This document shows positions 8,802-15,859 of a DNA stretch of 37,776 nucleotides, piece by piece (position 1 is the stretch's first letter; each line of letters starts with the position of its first letter). A model generated the notes under the pieces. That model had not been told where the DNA came from. It saw nothing but the letters and a program-made list of their open reading frames with translations, and ran no database searches. Both the position numbers and the translations under genes were made by a program. Origin of the DNA: Burkholderiaceae bacterium (lineage in GTDB: Bacteria; Pseudomonadota; Gammaproteobacteria; Burkholderiales; Burkholderiaceae); assembly GCA_947380285.1 (NCBI GenBank), contig CANCQD010000007.1:1-37776 (forward strand). The letters run 5' to 3'.

Positions 8802-10898
8802 TCAAAACGCAGCTCTAATACCAACGATCAAACTTCTGCCCGGTTGTGGAGCATACAACCTCACTGCCATTGGTGAGGTTGCGTAACGAATCTCTTCATT
8901 CAATAAATTCTTGAGCATCAGGTAACCCGTCCAATTTACCTTACCGATACGCTCTGTATAGGAGAGGTTGGCATTTACTAGGTTATAACTTGGGGTAGGT
9001 CCAATTTCCCATGTGGCTAATTTATTTTGTTGATAGCTATAAATATAAGTGGCACTAGTTAACCAGCCATTGCGTTGGTAGGCTAATTCACTGCCCAGAC
9101 GGGGGGCTGGCTGTAGGGGAAGGTTTCCGCCTGAAGTAAATGTTCCTTGGGATACATCACCAAATAGACGTCCACCCACTCCAGTTTCATTCCAGTTATA
9201 AGTCAGCTCTGCTTCTGCACCCTGTATGGAAGCATTCGCTTGAGAGGCTTGTACAACTGAAAAATTTCCATTGGCTTGACTATAGGCGCCAGTGTAGTAA
9301 CCATATATGAAATTGCTAAATTGATTTTTGTAAATGCTGGCTTTGCTGCGGATCAAGCCCAGCGACTTCTGAAAGTTTAATTCTAGGTTGTGTGAAGTTT
9401 CAACACCCAAATTAGAATTTCCAATATCAAATGTTGCCGTTGAATCATGGGGACCATAGGAATAGAGTTCTTGGGCAGAAGGTGATCTTTGAGAAACTGT
9501 ATAGGCAAGACCGACACCATAACCTTTGGCAACATCTAGAAGGCCTCCGGCTGAATAAGACATCAAATTAAATTGGCGGCTTTGCAGTGAAGGGGGGGCA
9601 TAGGCCGTGGGTACAAATCCCTCGCTGCTAACGCTGGGAAACTGAGTGCCGGTATTCGGATTTTGGTTTGTGTAGTTATATCGAGCTCCAAGACTTGTTT
9701 TTAAAGGTCCGTAACGACCTTCCTCCACCAAGAAGAGTGCGCTTGAGTTTGATTTTGTCAGTGGAACAATCGCGTAATTGTTAGTCGATAGATCAGTTGC
9801 GTTGAGGGTGGAGCCAATTATTTGCAGCCCGAGAACCCCTTTTGATCCGAACAGTTCTTTATGCGCCAACTCTAGTCTTGCTTCGGTAGCAGTGTTATTC
9901 CATTGAGTAGAGGCAACGCCGTTATTGGTAAATTCAGTATGTTGATAATTGGTATTGGCAGCGCTAATCTTTATCGAACTAAAGCCATCAAAGGGATCAT
10001 TGGTTTGATGGGCTAAATCGTAGCGATTTTGCGACTGCTGAATAAAGCCACCTTCCGCTGTAGGTATTCCATATTGATGATTCATGCGCTCTAAAGAGAT
10101 GCCGGTATAACCATCTGAGCGAATATAACTTGCTCCCAAGCCTAAACTATTTTGATTGCTAAAAGAGAAGGGTAGTTTTCCGCTATAAGGAACATTAACC
10201 GACTCACCTGGATTAATAGACCAATTGGCATTGGGGCCACCTTGTTCAGCAAAACCAGGAATGCGATAGTTATTTGAATTGCTGATTGCTGAATCAAAAT
10301 GCAAGGCCAGGGGGCCGGCAGGTGCATCGAGTTCTATATTGGCAGTCTTACTTTGATTTACAGTTTCGTAGCTCGTATTGATTGCTCCTGAAACGAGGTC
10401 AGGCATTGATGTAACTATGCGGTCATTCACTACATTTACCAATCCGCCGCTTGAGCCTGATCCGTAAAGGAGGGCAGATGCACCACGCAAGATTTCGATC
10501 TGATGAGTATTTTGCATAGGGCTTGCAACTGCATGATCTGCGGAAATACTAGACACATCACCAGCTGATAAGCCATTTTGCAGTATCTGAACACGCGAAC
10601 CTTCTAGGCCACGAATAACCGGTCTTGATGATCCCCCTCCATAACCTGTTGCAGAAACACCGAGTTCATTTGCTAAGGTTGCGCCTAGTGTTCCGGCAAG
10701 CTTATTTTGTAGCTCATCTCCAGACAGTACTTTATTGGGCGATAAAAACCCTTGACTACCTTCGCGCACTCCAGTGACATCTAGCTGAGGTAATGCGTCT
10801 ACTGCATTCTGAGACCAAGCGGGATTCACCAGAAAAAGGGAGGCGGCTATCAATAAAGGTGAGCAAGTTAATTGAGTAAGGCGGTAATTCATATTCAT
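8802..10898 (-). CDS. TonB-dependent outer-membrane receptor, ZnuD-like
   Basis: About 698 residues from the internal ATG at 10898 (ATG 10892 is close by; the open frame reaches 10916 but lacks a ribosome site). Signal peptide with core LIAASLFLVNPAWS then QNA. The plug contains SRPVIRGLEGSRVQILQNG, a SADHAV segment and QIEILRGASALLYGSGSSGG, the same layout as ZnuD-type receptors (SPDHA, EILRGP). The rest is a 22-strand-type barrel rich in aromatic/Gly/Asn strands, ending in phenylalanine (IRAAF) for BAM recognition. It likely imports a metal or metal complex using TonB energy. A small exported His/Cys protein is encoded upstream on the same strand. Zinc as substrate is inference. Confidence 0.88.
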   Translation of the reverse strand: MNMNYRLTQLTCSPLLIAASLFLVNPAWSQNAVDALPQLDVTGVREGSQGFLSPNKVLSGDELQNKLAGTLGATLANELGVSATGYGGGSSRPVIRGLEGSRVQILQNGLSAGDVSSISADHAVASPMQNTHQIEILRGASALLYGSGSSGGLVNVVNDRIVTSMPDLVSGAINTSYETVNQSKTANIELDAPAGPLALHFDSAISNSNNYRIPGFAEQGGPNANWSINPGESVNVPYSGKLPFSFSNQNSLGLGASYIRSDGYTGISLERMNHQYGIPTAEGGFIQQSQNRYDLAHQTNDPFDGFSSIKISAANTNYQHTEFTNNGVASTQWNNTATEARLELAHKELFGSKGVLGLQIIGSTLNATDLSTNNYAIVPLTKSNSSALFLVEEGRYGPLKTSLGARYNYTNQNPNTGTQFPSVSSEGFVPTAYAPPSLQSRQFNLMSYSAGGLLDVAKGYGVGLAYTVSQRSPSAQELYSYGPHDSTATFDIGNSNLGVETSHNLELNFQKSLGLIRSKASIYKNQFSNFIYGYYTGAYSQANGNFSVVQASQANASIQGAEAELTYNWNETGVGGRLFGDVSQGTFTSGGNLPLQPAPRLGSELAYQRNGWLTSATYIYSYQQNKLATWEIGPTPSYNLVNANLSYTERIGKVNWTGYLMLKNLLNEEIRYATSPMAVRLYAPQPGRSLIVGIRAAF

Positions 10899-10957
10899 CC
10901 AAATTCGCCAATGCATGACGATTAATTAAAACGGGAGTGCGCAATAGCGCTAAAGTT

Positions 10958-11326
10958 TTAAAGGATGAGTGTGGGTGGTGCGCGTGATTCGTATGAGGCA
11001 ATCACTAATGAAGGCGAGAATAAATCCAATATTACGCGTATCGCTAAAGATCTTGCAAAGACGATATTGAGGTCTGCATTAGCGTTTGGAATAAATCCAG
11101 CCAAAGTAAGAGAGTCAAATAAATGACATATCTCCGAACTGTGGCTAAAACTTTTATCGATCTTATCCGGGGTATTCGTTTGCAATGCTTGATATTGGGC
11201 GTCACCATGAGAAATGCTGTGAGAGAGGCCAATCGAGTGGGCGCCAAGCAAGCAAAAAGTTAGCAATGCCACAGTCAATGCAGCACGAATTTGCTTTGTT
11301 AATTTGCTTGAAAAATAGGCAACCAT
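10958..11326 (-). CDS. Small exported His/Cys protein upstream of the TonB receptor
   Basis: 122 residues from ATG 11326; the longer open frame reaches 11464 only by reading antisense through tRNA-Pro, so the internal ATG is preferred. An N-terminal hydrophobic segment (about 14-34) looks like a signal or anchor, followed by GLSHSISHGD and, about 25 residues on, SFSHSSEICHLFDSLTLA, a His/Ser/Cys cluster suitable for metal binding. Similar small proteins with an H...C.LFD.L motif sit beside TonB-dependent receptors in other betaproteobacteria, from memory. It ends about 60 bp before the receptor start and is probably cotranscribed. A role in metal capture or sensing is inference. Confidence 0.7.
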   Translation of the reverse strand: MVAYFSSKLTKQIRAALTVALLTFCLLGAHSIGLSHSISHGDAQYQALQTNTPDKIDKSFSHSSEICHLFDSLTLAGFIPNANADLNIVFARSLAIRVILDLFSPSLVIASYESRAPPTLIL

Positions 11327-11345
11327 GGGAAGAATCTTACAGGAT

Positions 11346-11375
11346 TTGCCTGCAATAGAGCTCTCGGTGTAGAAT
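11346..11375 (+). promoter_or_regulatory. Likely sigma-70 promoter of the tRNA-Pro/tRNA-Arg unit
   Basis: A -35 box TTGCCT (11346-11351) and a -10 box TAGAAT (11370-11375) are separated by 18 bp, with 11 bases before the tRNA-Pro 5' end. Spacing and position suit a stable-RNA promoter. It lies within the 60-bp gap shared with the divergent His/Cys protein gene, so the two promoters may interfere. Confidence 0.55.
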
Positions 11376-11386
11376 ATGGGTTCCGT

Positions 11387-11463
11387 CGGAGTGTAGCGCA
11401 GCCTGGTAGCGCACCTGCTTTGGGAGCAGGGGGTCCAAGGTTCGAATCCTTGTACTCCGACCA
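11387..11463 (+). tRNA. tRNA-Pro (UGG)
   Basis: A 77-base cloverleaf with encoded CCA. The acceptor stem is CGGAGTG with CACTCCG-type pairing at the 3' end (TACTCCG then ACCA). The anticodon arm is CCTGC, loop TTTGGGA, GCAGG, giving anticodon TGG. The T arm is AAGG-TTCGAAT-CCTT. It lies 37 bases before tRNA-Arg and is probably cotranscribed with it. Confidence 0.96.
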
Positions 11464-11500
11464 CTTTCCCCTGATTGTTCTAGTTACACCCAGCATATAA

Positions 11501-11577
<77 letters not shown>

Positions 11578-11591
11578 AAACATCCTTTGTG

Positions 11592-11620
11592 TTGATCTTC
11601 AGGCCAAATATTTGCATAAT
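11592..11620 (+). promoter_or_regulatory. Likely promoter of the mntA-hepT cassette
   Basis: A -35 box TTGATC (11592-11597), 17-bp spacer and -10 box CATAAT (11615-11620). The start codon of mntA follows at 11629, so the transcript would have almost no leader. It lies entirely between the tRNA-Arg 3' end and mntA, so the cassette carries its own promoter. Confidence 0.5.
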
Positions 11621-11628
11621 CTTGAGAC

Positions 11629-11919
11629 ATGAAACCTTCGATTGCCCTGAACGCCAACCGTGCCCAGATTCGCTTAATCATTGAAGCGCATCATGCCAGT
11701 AATGCACGCGTTTTTGGTTCAGTGGCGAACAGCACCGACATTGATGGTAGTGACTTAGATGTTTTGATTGATCCTGGTCCCGAAACAACATTATTTGATA
11801 TTGGCGCAATCCGCTATAAATTAAAGCAATTATTGGGTGTTCCAGTGGATGTTTTGACCCCAAATGCTCTGCCGGAAAAGTTTCGCAGCTCAGTGATTGC
11901 AGGCGCAATGCCAATATGA
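11629..11919 (+). CDS. mntA: MntA-type nucleotidyltransferase antitoxin
   Basis: 96 residues, a minimal nucleotidyltransferase (MNT) domain. The active-site pattern GSX10DXD is present: G30-S31, then ten residues, then D42-L-D44, with a third acidic residue at D74 (VPVDVL). In characterised MntA-HepT systems (for example Shewanella) this protein adds AMP to a tyrosine of the HepT toxin and so neutralises it. Its TGA stop overlaps the hepT ATG (ATGA), the standard arrangement. The whole operon lies between two copies of the tRNA-Arg 3' end. Only a weak GAG-type ribosome site precedes the ATG. Confidence 0.93.
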   Translation: MKPSIALNANRAQIRLIIEAHHASNARVFGSVANSTDIDGSDLDVLIDPGPETTLFDIGAIRYKLKQLLGVPVDVLTPNALPEKFRSSVIAGAMPI

Positions 11920-12272
11920 CGCGTGATCCACAGCGTTTGCAGGACTATTTAGAGTATATTCTTGAGGCTATAAAGCGAATAGAGGATTACTGTGCCGATA
12001 TTGATGAACTTGGTTTTATCAACAGCCAATTAATTCAAGATGCGGTTATTCGGAATTTCGAAGTGATTGGCGAGGTCAGCAAGAATATTGAGCGCCTCTT
12101 TCCTGAATTTTTAGCTAAGCATCCTGAACTTCCATTGTTGGTTGCCTATGAAATGCGCAATGCATTAGCACATGGTTACTTTAAGGTGGATCTGCAAATT
12201 GTTTGGAAAACAATCGAGGCTAATCTGCCAAACCTTGAAACCCAGATAACAAAAATAATCAAAGATCAGTAA
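11916..12272 (+). CDS. hepT: HepT-type HEPN ribonuclease toxin
   Basis: 118 residues, an all-alpha HEPN domain (DUF86). The catalytic RX4HXY motif is R81-NALA-H86-G-Y88; in studied systems the Tyr is the site of AMPylation by MntA. HepT dimers cleave RNA, including tRNA in one studied case. Translation is coupled to mntA by a 4-bp overlap. The TAA stop is only 3 bases before repeat copy B of the tRNA-Arg 3' end (12276-12316), so gene and repeat form one unit. A damaged paralogue with the same tail lies at 15395-15702. Confidence 0.93.
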   Translation: MTRDPQRLQDYLEYILEAIKRIEDYCADIDELGFINSQLIQDAVIRNFEVIGEVSKNIERLFPEFLAKHPELPLLVAYEMRNALAHGYFKVDLQIVWKTIEANLPNLETQITKIIKDQ

Positions 12273-12275
12273 AAA

Positions 12276-12316
12276 TAAGGCGTAGGTCGCACGTTCGAAT
12301 CGTGCTGGGCAGACCA
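12276..12316 (+). repeat. tRNA-Arg 3'-end repeat, copy B (att-like)
   Basis: 41 bases matching tRNA-Arg positions 11537-11577 with one mismatch (GACCA for GGCCA), no gaps. No tRNA 5' half precedes it; instead it abuts the hepT stop. The right flank (about 12317-12340) resembles the right flank of copy C. Confidence 0.92.
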
Positions 12317-12414
12317 AAGGCCTGACTGGCTGATGAGATTTAGTCAAACAACCTAATTATATTGCTGTCAGTTGTCCATTTAATTGAGTGCCGTAATAGT
12401 GCGTAGATTGATCT

Positions 12415-12564
12415 TTAAGTATCTTGTTGTAATTCTTGCTTTTTCTTCTCCTGATATTTTTCTTGCTCCTTTCGAAGGTCGGATAGTTGCCACCATGCAA
12501 ATAGTAAAACTCCTCCAAAGATCAGCACTACTTCAAACAAAATAACGGGACCAAAGTTATCCAT
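12415..12564 (-). CDS. 49-aa small single-pass membrane protein
   Basis: A short open frame, ATG at 12564 to TAA at 12415-12417. It encodes one transmembrane helix (VILFEVVLIFGGVLLFAWW, residues 7-25) followed by a highly charged Lys/Glu/Gln tail of about 24 residues, a layout often seen in small conserved membrane proteins of this group. Weak AAAAGA-like ribosome site upstream. It lies 81 bp after the deformylase gene on the same strand and may share its transcript. No function can be assigned; the coding call rests on the sensible membrane-helix-plus-charged-tail composition. Confidence 0.6.
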   Translation of the reverse strand: MDNFGPVILFEVVLIFGGVLLFAWWQLSDLRKEQEKYQEKKKQELQQDT

Positions 12565-12645
12565 AAATATTTCTTTTAGCAGAAATAGCAATCATTAAGC
12601 TTCTTAGAAAGCATGATTTTGTCTAAGTTGGGATTCGGGCACTAA

Positions 12646-13188
12646 TTAATCGGTAGGTACATTGGTCAATGATGGGAAAAGAACTTCGGTGAATCCAAAG
12701 TTGCTAAAGTCTTTAACTCTCATGGGAAATAATTTACCAATAAGGTGATCACATTCATGCTGCACAACCCGTGCATGAAATCCTTCGACTGTTCTATCAA
12801 TTAATGATCCATCGCGATCATATCCACTGTAACGAATTTTCTGATGGCGAGGAACTTTTGCTCTGATGCCTGGCACTGATAGACAGCCTTCCCAGTCTTC
12901 CTCTTCTCGATTGCTAATGATGGTGATGGTGGGATTAATCAGTATGGTTTCTGCTATAGATTTAGCGTCAGGATAGCGAATGTTTTTTTCGAAACCAAAT
13001 ACAACTAATTGTTTATTTACACCAATTTGAGGAGCAGCTAGACCCGCGCCGTTAAGGCTATACATCGTTTCCAGCATGTCATCAATTAATGTTTGTATTT
13101 CAAAAGAAGCAATTTGGCTGATTTGAATCGGCAAAGATACCTGTAATAAGCGGGGATCTCCCATTTTTAGGATTGAATGAACTGACAT
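12646..13188 (-). CDS. def: Peptide deformylase (probably an accessory copy)
   Basis: 180 residues, normal PDF length. All three motifs are intact: [10 protein letters not shown] (47-56), EGCLSVP with metal ligand C102, and HECDH (144-148) with metal ligands H144 and H148. The enzyme removes the formyl group from nascent N-terminal Met using Fe/Zn. It is not next to fmt, the usual partner of the housekeeping def gene, and it sits in the accessory zone between repeats B and C, so it is likely a second copy; this cannot be confirmed from the window. It follows the cyclase-family gene on the same strand. Confidence 0.93.
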   Translation of the reverse strand: MSVHSILKMGDPRLLQVSLPIQISQIASFEIQTLIDDMLETMYSLNGAGLAAPQIGVNKQLVVFGFEKNIRYPDAKSIAETILINPTITIISNREEEDWEGCLSVPGIRAKVPRHQKIRYSGYDRDGSLIDRTVEGFHARVVQHECDHLIGKLFPMRVKDFSNFGFTEVLFPSLTNVPTD

Positions 13189-13250
13189 AAGAATATTTAA
13201 TGAGTATTCGATAATTTTTTACGTTAAGTAGTTCCTGGGAAATCTTTTTT

Positions 13251-14066
13251 CTACTTTGGTAATGCGGCAACAATTCGAAGTGGCCCGCCACTTCCGTTGC
13301 CAATTTTCATAGGCAGAGCAATTACAAATGCACCCTTGGATGGTAGCGAATCTAAATTAGCAACATTTTCAAATCCAGGAATATTGTTGCCCAAGAGAAT
13401 TCTGTGAGTTTTAAAATCTTTTGACTGCCCATAATCGATGCTGGCTGTATCAATGCCAACAGCTTTAGGTTTTCTTTTTTCAACTAACCACGTACTGGCA
13501 TCAGAAGAAATCCCTGGAAAATGTAGTTCAGATATTGCCTCAGAACCTTTCTTATCCGTACCAAAATATTTTTTTCTGTCTGGGTATAGGCGCCCATAAC
13601 CTGTAAGAAAGAAAATGATACTTTCAGCTTTTATTTCTCCATGAATATTCTCCCAGTCAACCAAATCGGATACTTGAATTTGGTAGTCAAAATCTTGCGC
13701 AGTCTTTTTTCTTACATCAATTACTACAGCAGTCCCAACCAAGGAGTCAATGGGAATTAAATCAAGCGTTAAACCTTTTTCTGAGAAATGAATTGGGGCG
13801 TCCAAGTGGGTGCCACCATGTTCTGGGGTGCTAATTGAGTAAGAGGAATAAAAATAATCGCCAGGAGTAATTCCTTTGTATTCCTCATGGTGTTCAAATC
13901 CTTTTGTATTATTAGGCCAATACAAAGTAGTCTGATCATATGTGTGCGTTAGATCTACCCACTTGGCACCATTCAGATTTGTAAATTGGTTGTTAGGCGA
14001 CTCAGTGCAACCAATCACTATGAGAAAAGGTAATACTAGTAAAGGATAAAAAATTCGTAAAAGCAT
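13251..14066 (-). CDS. Cyclase-family (kynurenine formamidase-like) lipoprotein
   Basis: 271 residues. An N-terminal hydrophobic stretch ends in lipobox VIGC (Cys20), so the mature protein is probably lipid-anchored and outside the cytoplasm. The domain is the PF04199 cyclase/formamidase fold: DLTHTYDQTT near the start and HGGTHLDAP (83-91), the metal-binding HxGTHxDxP signature, then a C-terminal region with HRILLGNNIPGFEN. Members hydrolyse N-formylkynurenine, isatin or other cyclic or formyl amides. An exported lipoprotein form is unusual for kynurenine formamidase, so the substrate is open. It precedes def on the same strand with 62 bp between. Confidence 0.85.
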   Translation of the reverse strand: MLLRIFYPLLVLPFLIVIGCTESPNNQFTNLNGAKWVDLTHTYDQTTLYWPNNTKGFEHHEEYKGITPGDYFYSSYSISTPEHGGTHLDAPIHFSEKGLTLDLIPIDSLVGTAVVIDVRKKTAQDFDYQIQVSDLVDWENIHGEIKAESIIFFLTGYGRLYPDRKKYFGTDKKGSEAISELHFPGISSDASTWLVEKRKPKAVGIDTASIDYGQSKDFKTHRILLGNNIPGFENVANLDSLPSKGAFVIALPMKIGNGSGGPLRIVAALPK

Positions 14067-14602
14067 AAATAAAAGTATATATTTTTTGGATGTCGAAGCA
14101 ATTCAACGGGTTAACTTTAAAGGTAATATAACTTTAGCCTAAATCGTATAGAAGTTCATTTAGGCGCTAGTAAGACCAAATTTTAAGAAGTTACTCAAAT
14201 AAAGCGGGGTGGAAAAGCGCTTAATCACCTTACGTCTTAAGTCCAGATTATTGTTTTAGCTCATTCTTAAAGCTTCCAAGGCTTAGGTCGCACGTTCCAA
14301 TCGTCCCTGGCAGCCTAAAGGCCAAACTGGGCAATAAGATCCTCCTGTTAACCTGGTTTATTAGGTTCGACCCAGTAAGGCTATCTAATGTCAGCATATG
14401 GAGTGGGTATCATTTTAGGAAACTGCAAAAAAGGTTGAAAATCCCCCCTTACTGGTTATATTCCGGATTTCTGAATTCAAGAATAGAAGGTTTAACGTAA
14501 TATGACGAGTACGTTAATGTAGTTGCTGGGATCACCCCATTTCTTGCGTGCAGGCGAGAGAATTTTGGGTTACTTAAGTGCACGCCACTTCTAAGGGTTG
14601 AT
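14067..14602. other. 536-bp intergenic region holding repeat copy C
   Basis: No convincing gene. It carries the degenerate tRNA-Arg repeat C with its conserved left arm (14247-14276) and right arm. Near the right end, GCGTGCA (14546-14552) and TGCACGC (14579-14585) form an inverted repeat and AAGTG/CACTT (14576-14590) a competing small hairpin, just before the DUF4239 start; their significance is unknown. The sequence is AT-rich with many short frame interruptions. Confidence 0.6.
14277..14317 (+). repeat. tRNA-Arg 3'-end repeat, copy C (degenerate)
   Basis: 41 bases aligning without gaps to the tRNA-Arg 3' end, about 33 of 41 identical; the T-loop motif is changed to TTCCAAT. It extends left through CTTC of the anticodon loop, and its left arm (TTATTGTTTTAGCTCATT) is shared with copies E and F. 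It is too damaged to act as tRNA or probably as a good recombination site. Confidence 0.85.
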
Positions 14603-15385
14603 ATGCCTTCTTTTATTTATCGCTTCTCTAATTTAACAATTATGTTTTGCTGTATTTTGTTGGTTAGTCTATTTATGCATATACTGCCAAAACTTATTCA
14701 GCTTATCCCGTATTTTGTACCTAGTGAAGAAAGTAGCAGTTTTGGCCATTACTTATTTGCGCCAGTGGGATCAAGCGCGGGTCTTATTATCGGTTTTTTA
14801 TTAAACCAAGCGCAATCGAATTTTCGTGAAGTCGAAAATGCAGTTTCCTTGGAGGCAGGAAGAATTAATAATTTGGATCGACTGTTACTTCGATTTGGAG
14901 ATGCTAATTCACTCAATATTCGTATTGAATTACAAAAATATGTTACATCCATTATTAATGAAGAATGGCCGAAATTAAAAGACGGGCTTGGCGATAAAAA
15001 CACTCACATGCTTTGGCGAGCTACCTCTCAAGACCTTTTTAAACTAGAGCCAAAAGATCCGAAGCAACTCGCTATTTACTCTGATATTTTGAAAAAATCA
15101 GAAGAGATAGCTGAGAGCAGGGAATACCGAATAGATCGATCTACACAAAAATTACCTGAATTATTTTGGATAGTGATTTTCCTATTGATTTTTGCATTGA
15201 CAGCTATTAATAGTTTGTTTATCCCATCGCAGCATATGACATTTGCCCTAACGATCGTACCCGTTACTTTTAGCGGCTTAATTTCATTATTGATTATTAC
15301 GGATCAGCCATTTAAAGGTCAAGCCTCCGTTAAACCACGGGCCTTAGAAAAAGTTTTGGAATCTATCAAAACACGAAATAAATGA
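14603..15385 (+). CDS. DUF4239-like membrane protein
   Basis: 260 residues with four hydrophobic segments: about 10-36, 54-68, 185-205 and 215-235, and a soluble helical region between the second and third. The block GFLLNQAQSNFREVENAVSL followed by EAGRIN and a late DQPFKGQ motif fit the DUF4239/bestrophin-like family, thought to include small membrane channels but largely uncharacterised. ATG 14603 has an AAGGG ribosome site 5 bases upstream. It lies between repeats C and D and ends only 10 bases before the hepT remnant, so it probably arrived together with, or broke, the second hepT cassette. Function unknown. Confidence 0.7.
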   Translation: MPSFIYRFSNLTIMFCCILLVSLFMHILPKLIQLIPYFVPSEESSSFGHYLFAPVGSSAGLIIGFLLNQAQSNFREVENAVSLEAGRINNLDRLLLRFGDANSLNIRIELQKYVTSIINEEWPKLKDGLGDKNTHMLWRATSQDLFKLEPKDPKQLAIYSDILKKSEEIAESREYRIDRSTQKLPELFWIVIFLLIFALTAINSLFIPSQHMTFALTIVPVTFSGLISLLIITDQPFKGQASVKPRALEKVLESIKTRNK

Positions 15386-15394
15386 AGCTTTGTC

Positions 15395-15702
15395 GACTAT
15401 AAGGCGAATAGAGAGTTACTTACCGCGATATTGATGAACTCGGTTTTATCGATAGTTAATTAATTCAAGATGCGATTATTCGGAATTTCGAAGTGATTGG
15501 CGAGGCAAGTAAGAATATTGTGCGTCTCTTTACTGAATTTTTAGTTTGTCATCCAGATCTTCCTCCGTTGGTTGCTTATGAAATGCGCAATGCATTAGCC
15601 CATGGTTACCTTAAGGTGGACGTGCGAATTGTTTGGAAAACAGTCGAGGTCAATCTGCCTAACCTTCCAACCCAGATAACCAAAATAATTAAAGATCAAT
15701 AA
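15395..15702 (+). pseudogene. hepT: Inactivated second hepT copy (5'-truncated, frameshift, nonsense)
   Basis: This stretch is clearly homologous at DNA level to 11966-12272 of the intact hepT. The first 50 bp of the gene and the whole of mntA are missing, there is one extra base near the start of the homologous part, and CAA of the intact gene is TAA here (15457-15459). The 3' part still encodes EMRNALAHGYLK, including the RX4HXY toxin motif, and the stop TAA is again followed within 3 bases by a tRNA-Arg repeat (copy D). A GTG-initiated 69-aa piece remains open from 15493 but would lack the first helices of the fold. It is a relic of a second mntA-hepT cassette. Confidence 0.9.
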
Positions 15703-15705
15703 AAA

Positions 15706-15746
15706 CAAGGCGTAGGTCGCACGTTTGAATCGTGCCGGGCAGGCCA
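15706..15746 (+). repeat. tRNA-Arg 3'-end repeat, copy D
   Basis: 41 bases, 38 identical to the tRNA-Arg 3' end (changes at the first base, TTTGAAT T-loop and CCGGG), no gaps. It follows the hepT relic at almost the same spacing as copy B follows intact hepT. The ppc gene starts 113 bases downstream. Confidence 0.92.
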
Positions 15747-15859
15747 AAAACCTCAAAATGACCTAAATTCCATCCGACGATTGTGATCAATAAATCCCTT
15801 AATGTATTACCTTGCTATAGTGCTATCTAATATCCTGAAATTCAGAGTTGGAGCATTTT

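Noticed and set aside
11327..11464. Extension of the His/Cys protein frame upstream through tRNA-Pro
   Set aside because: This part reads antisense through a functional tRNA and gives the familiar spurious tRNA-derived peptide; the ATG at 11326 starts a sensible signal-like sequence.
12165..12347. Minus-strand open frames crossing repeat copies (also 11484-11681 and 18803-18997)
   Set aside because: They contain the tRNA-antisense peptide CPARFERATYAL or similar and overlap real genes or repeats; they are artefacts of the repeat.
14200..14320. Copy C as a possible working tRNA
   Set aside because: It lacks a matching 5' acceptor and D arm, and the T loop and acceptor 3' strand are mutated.
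14380..14390. GCTATCTAAT shared with the region before ppc (15822-15831)
   Set aside because: Only about ten bases with no supporting alignment on either side and different distances from the neighbouring repeats.
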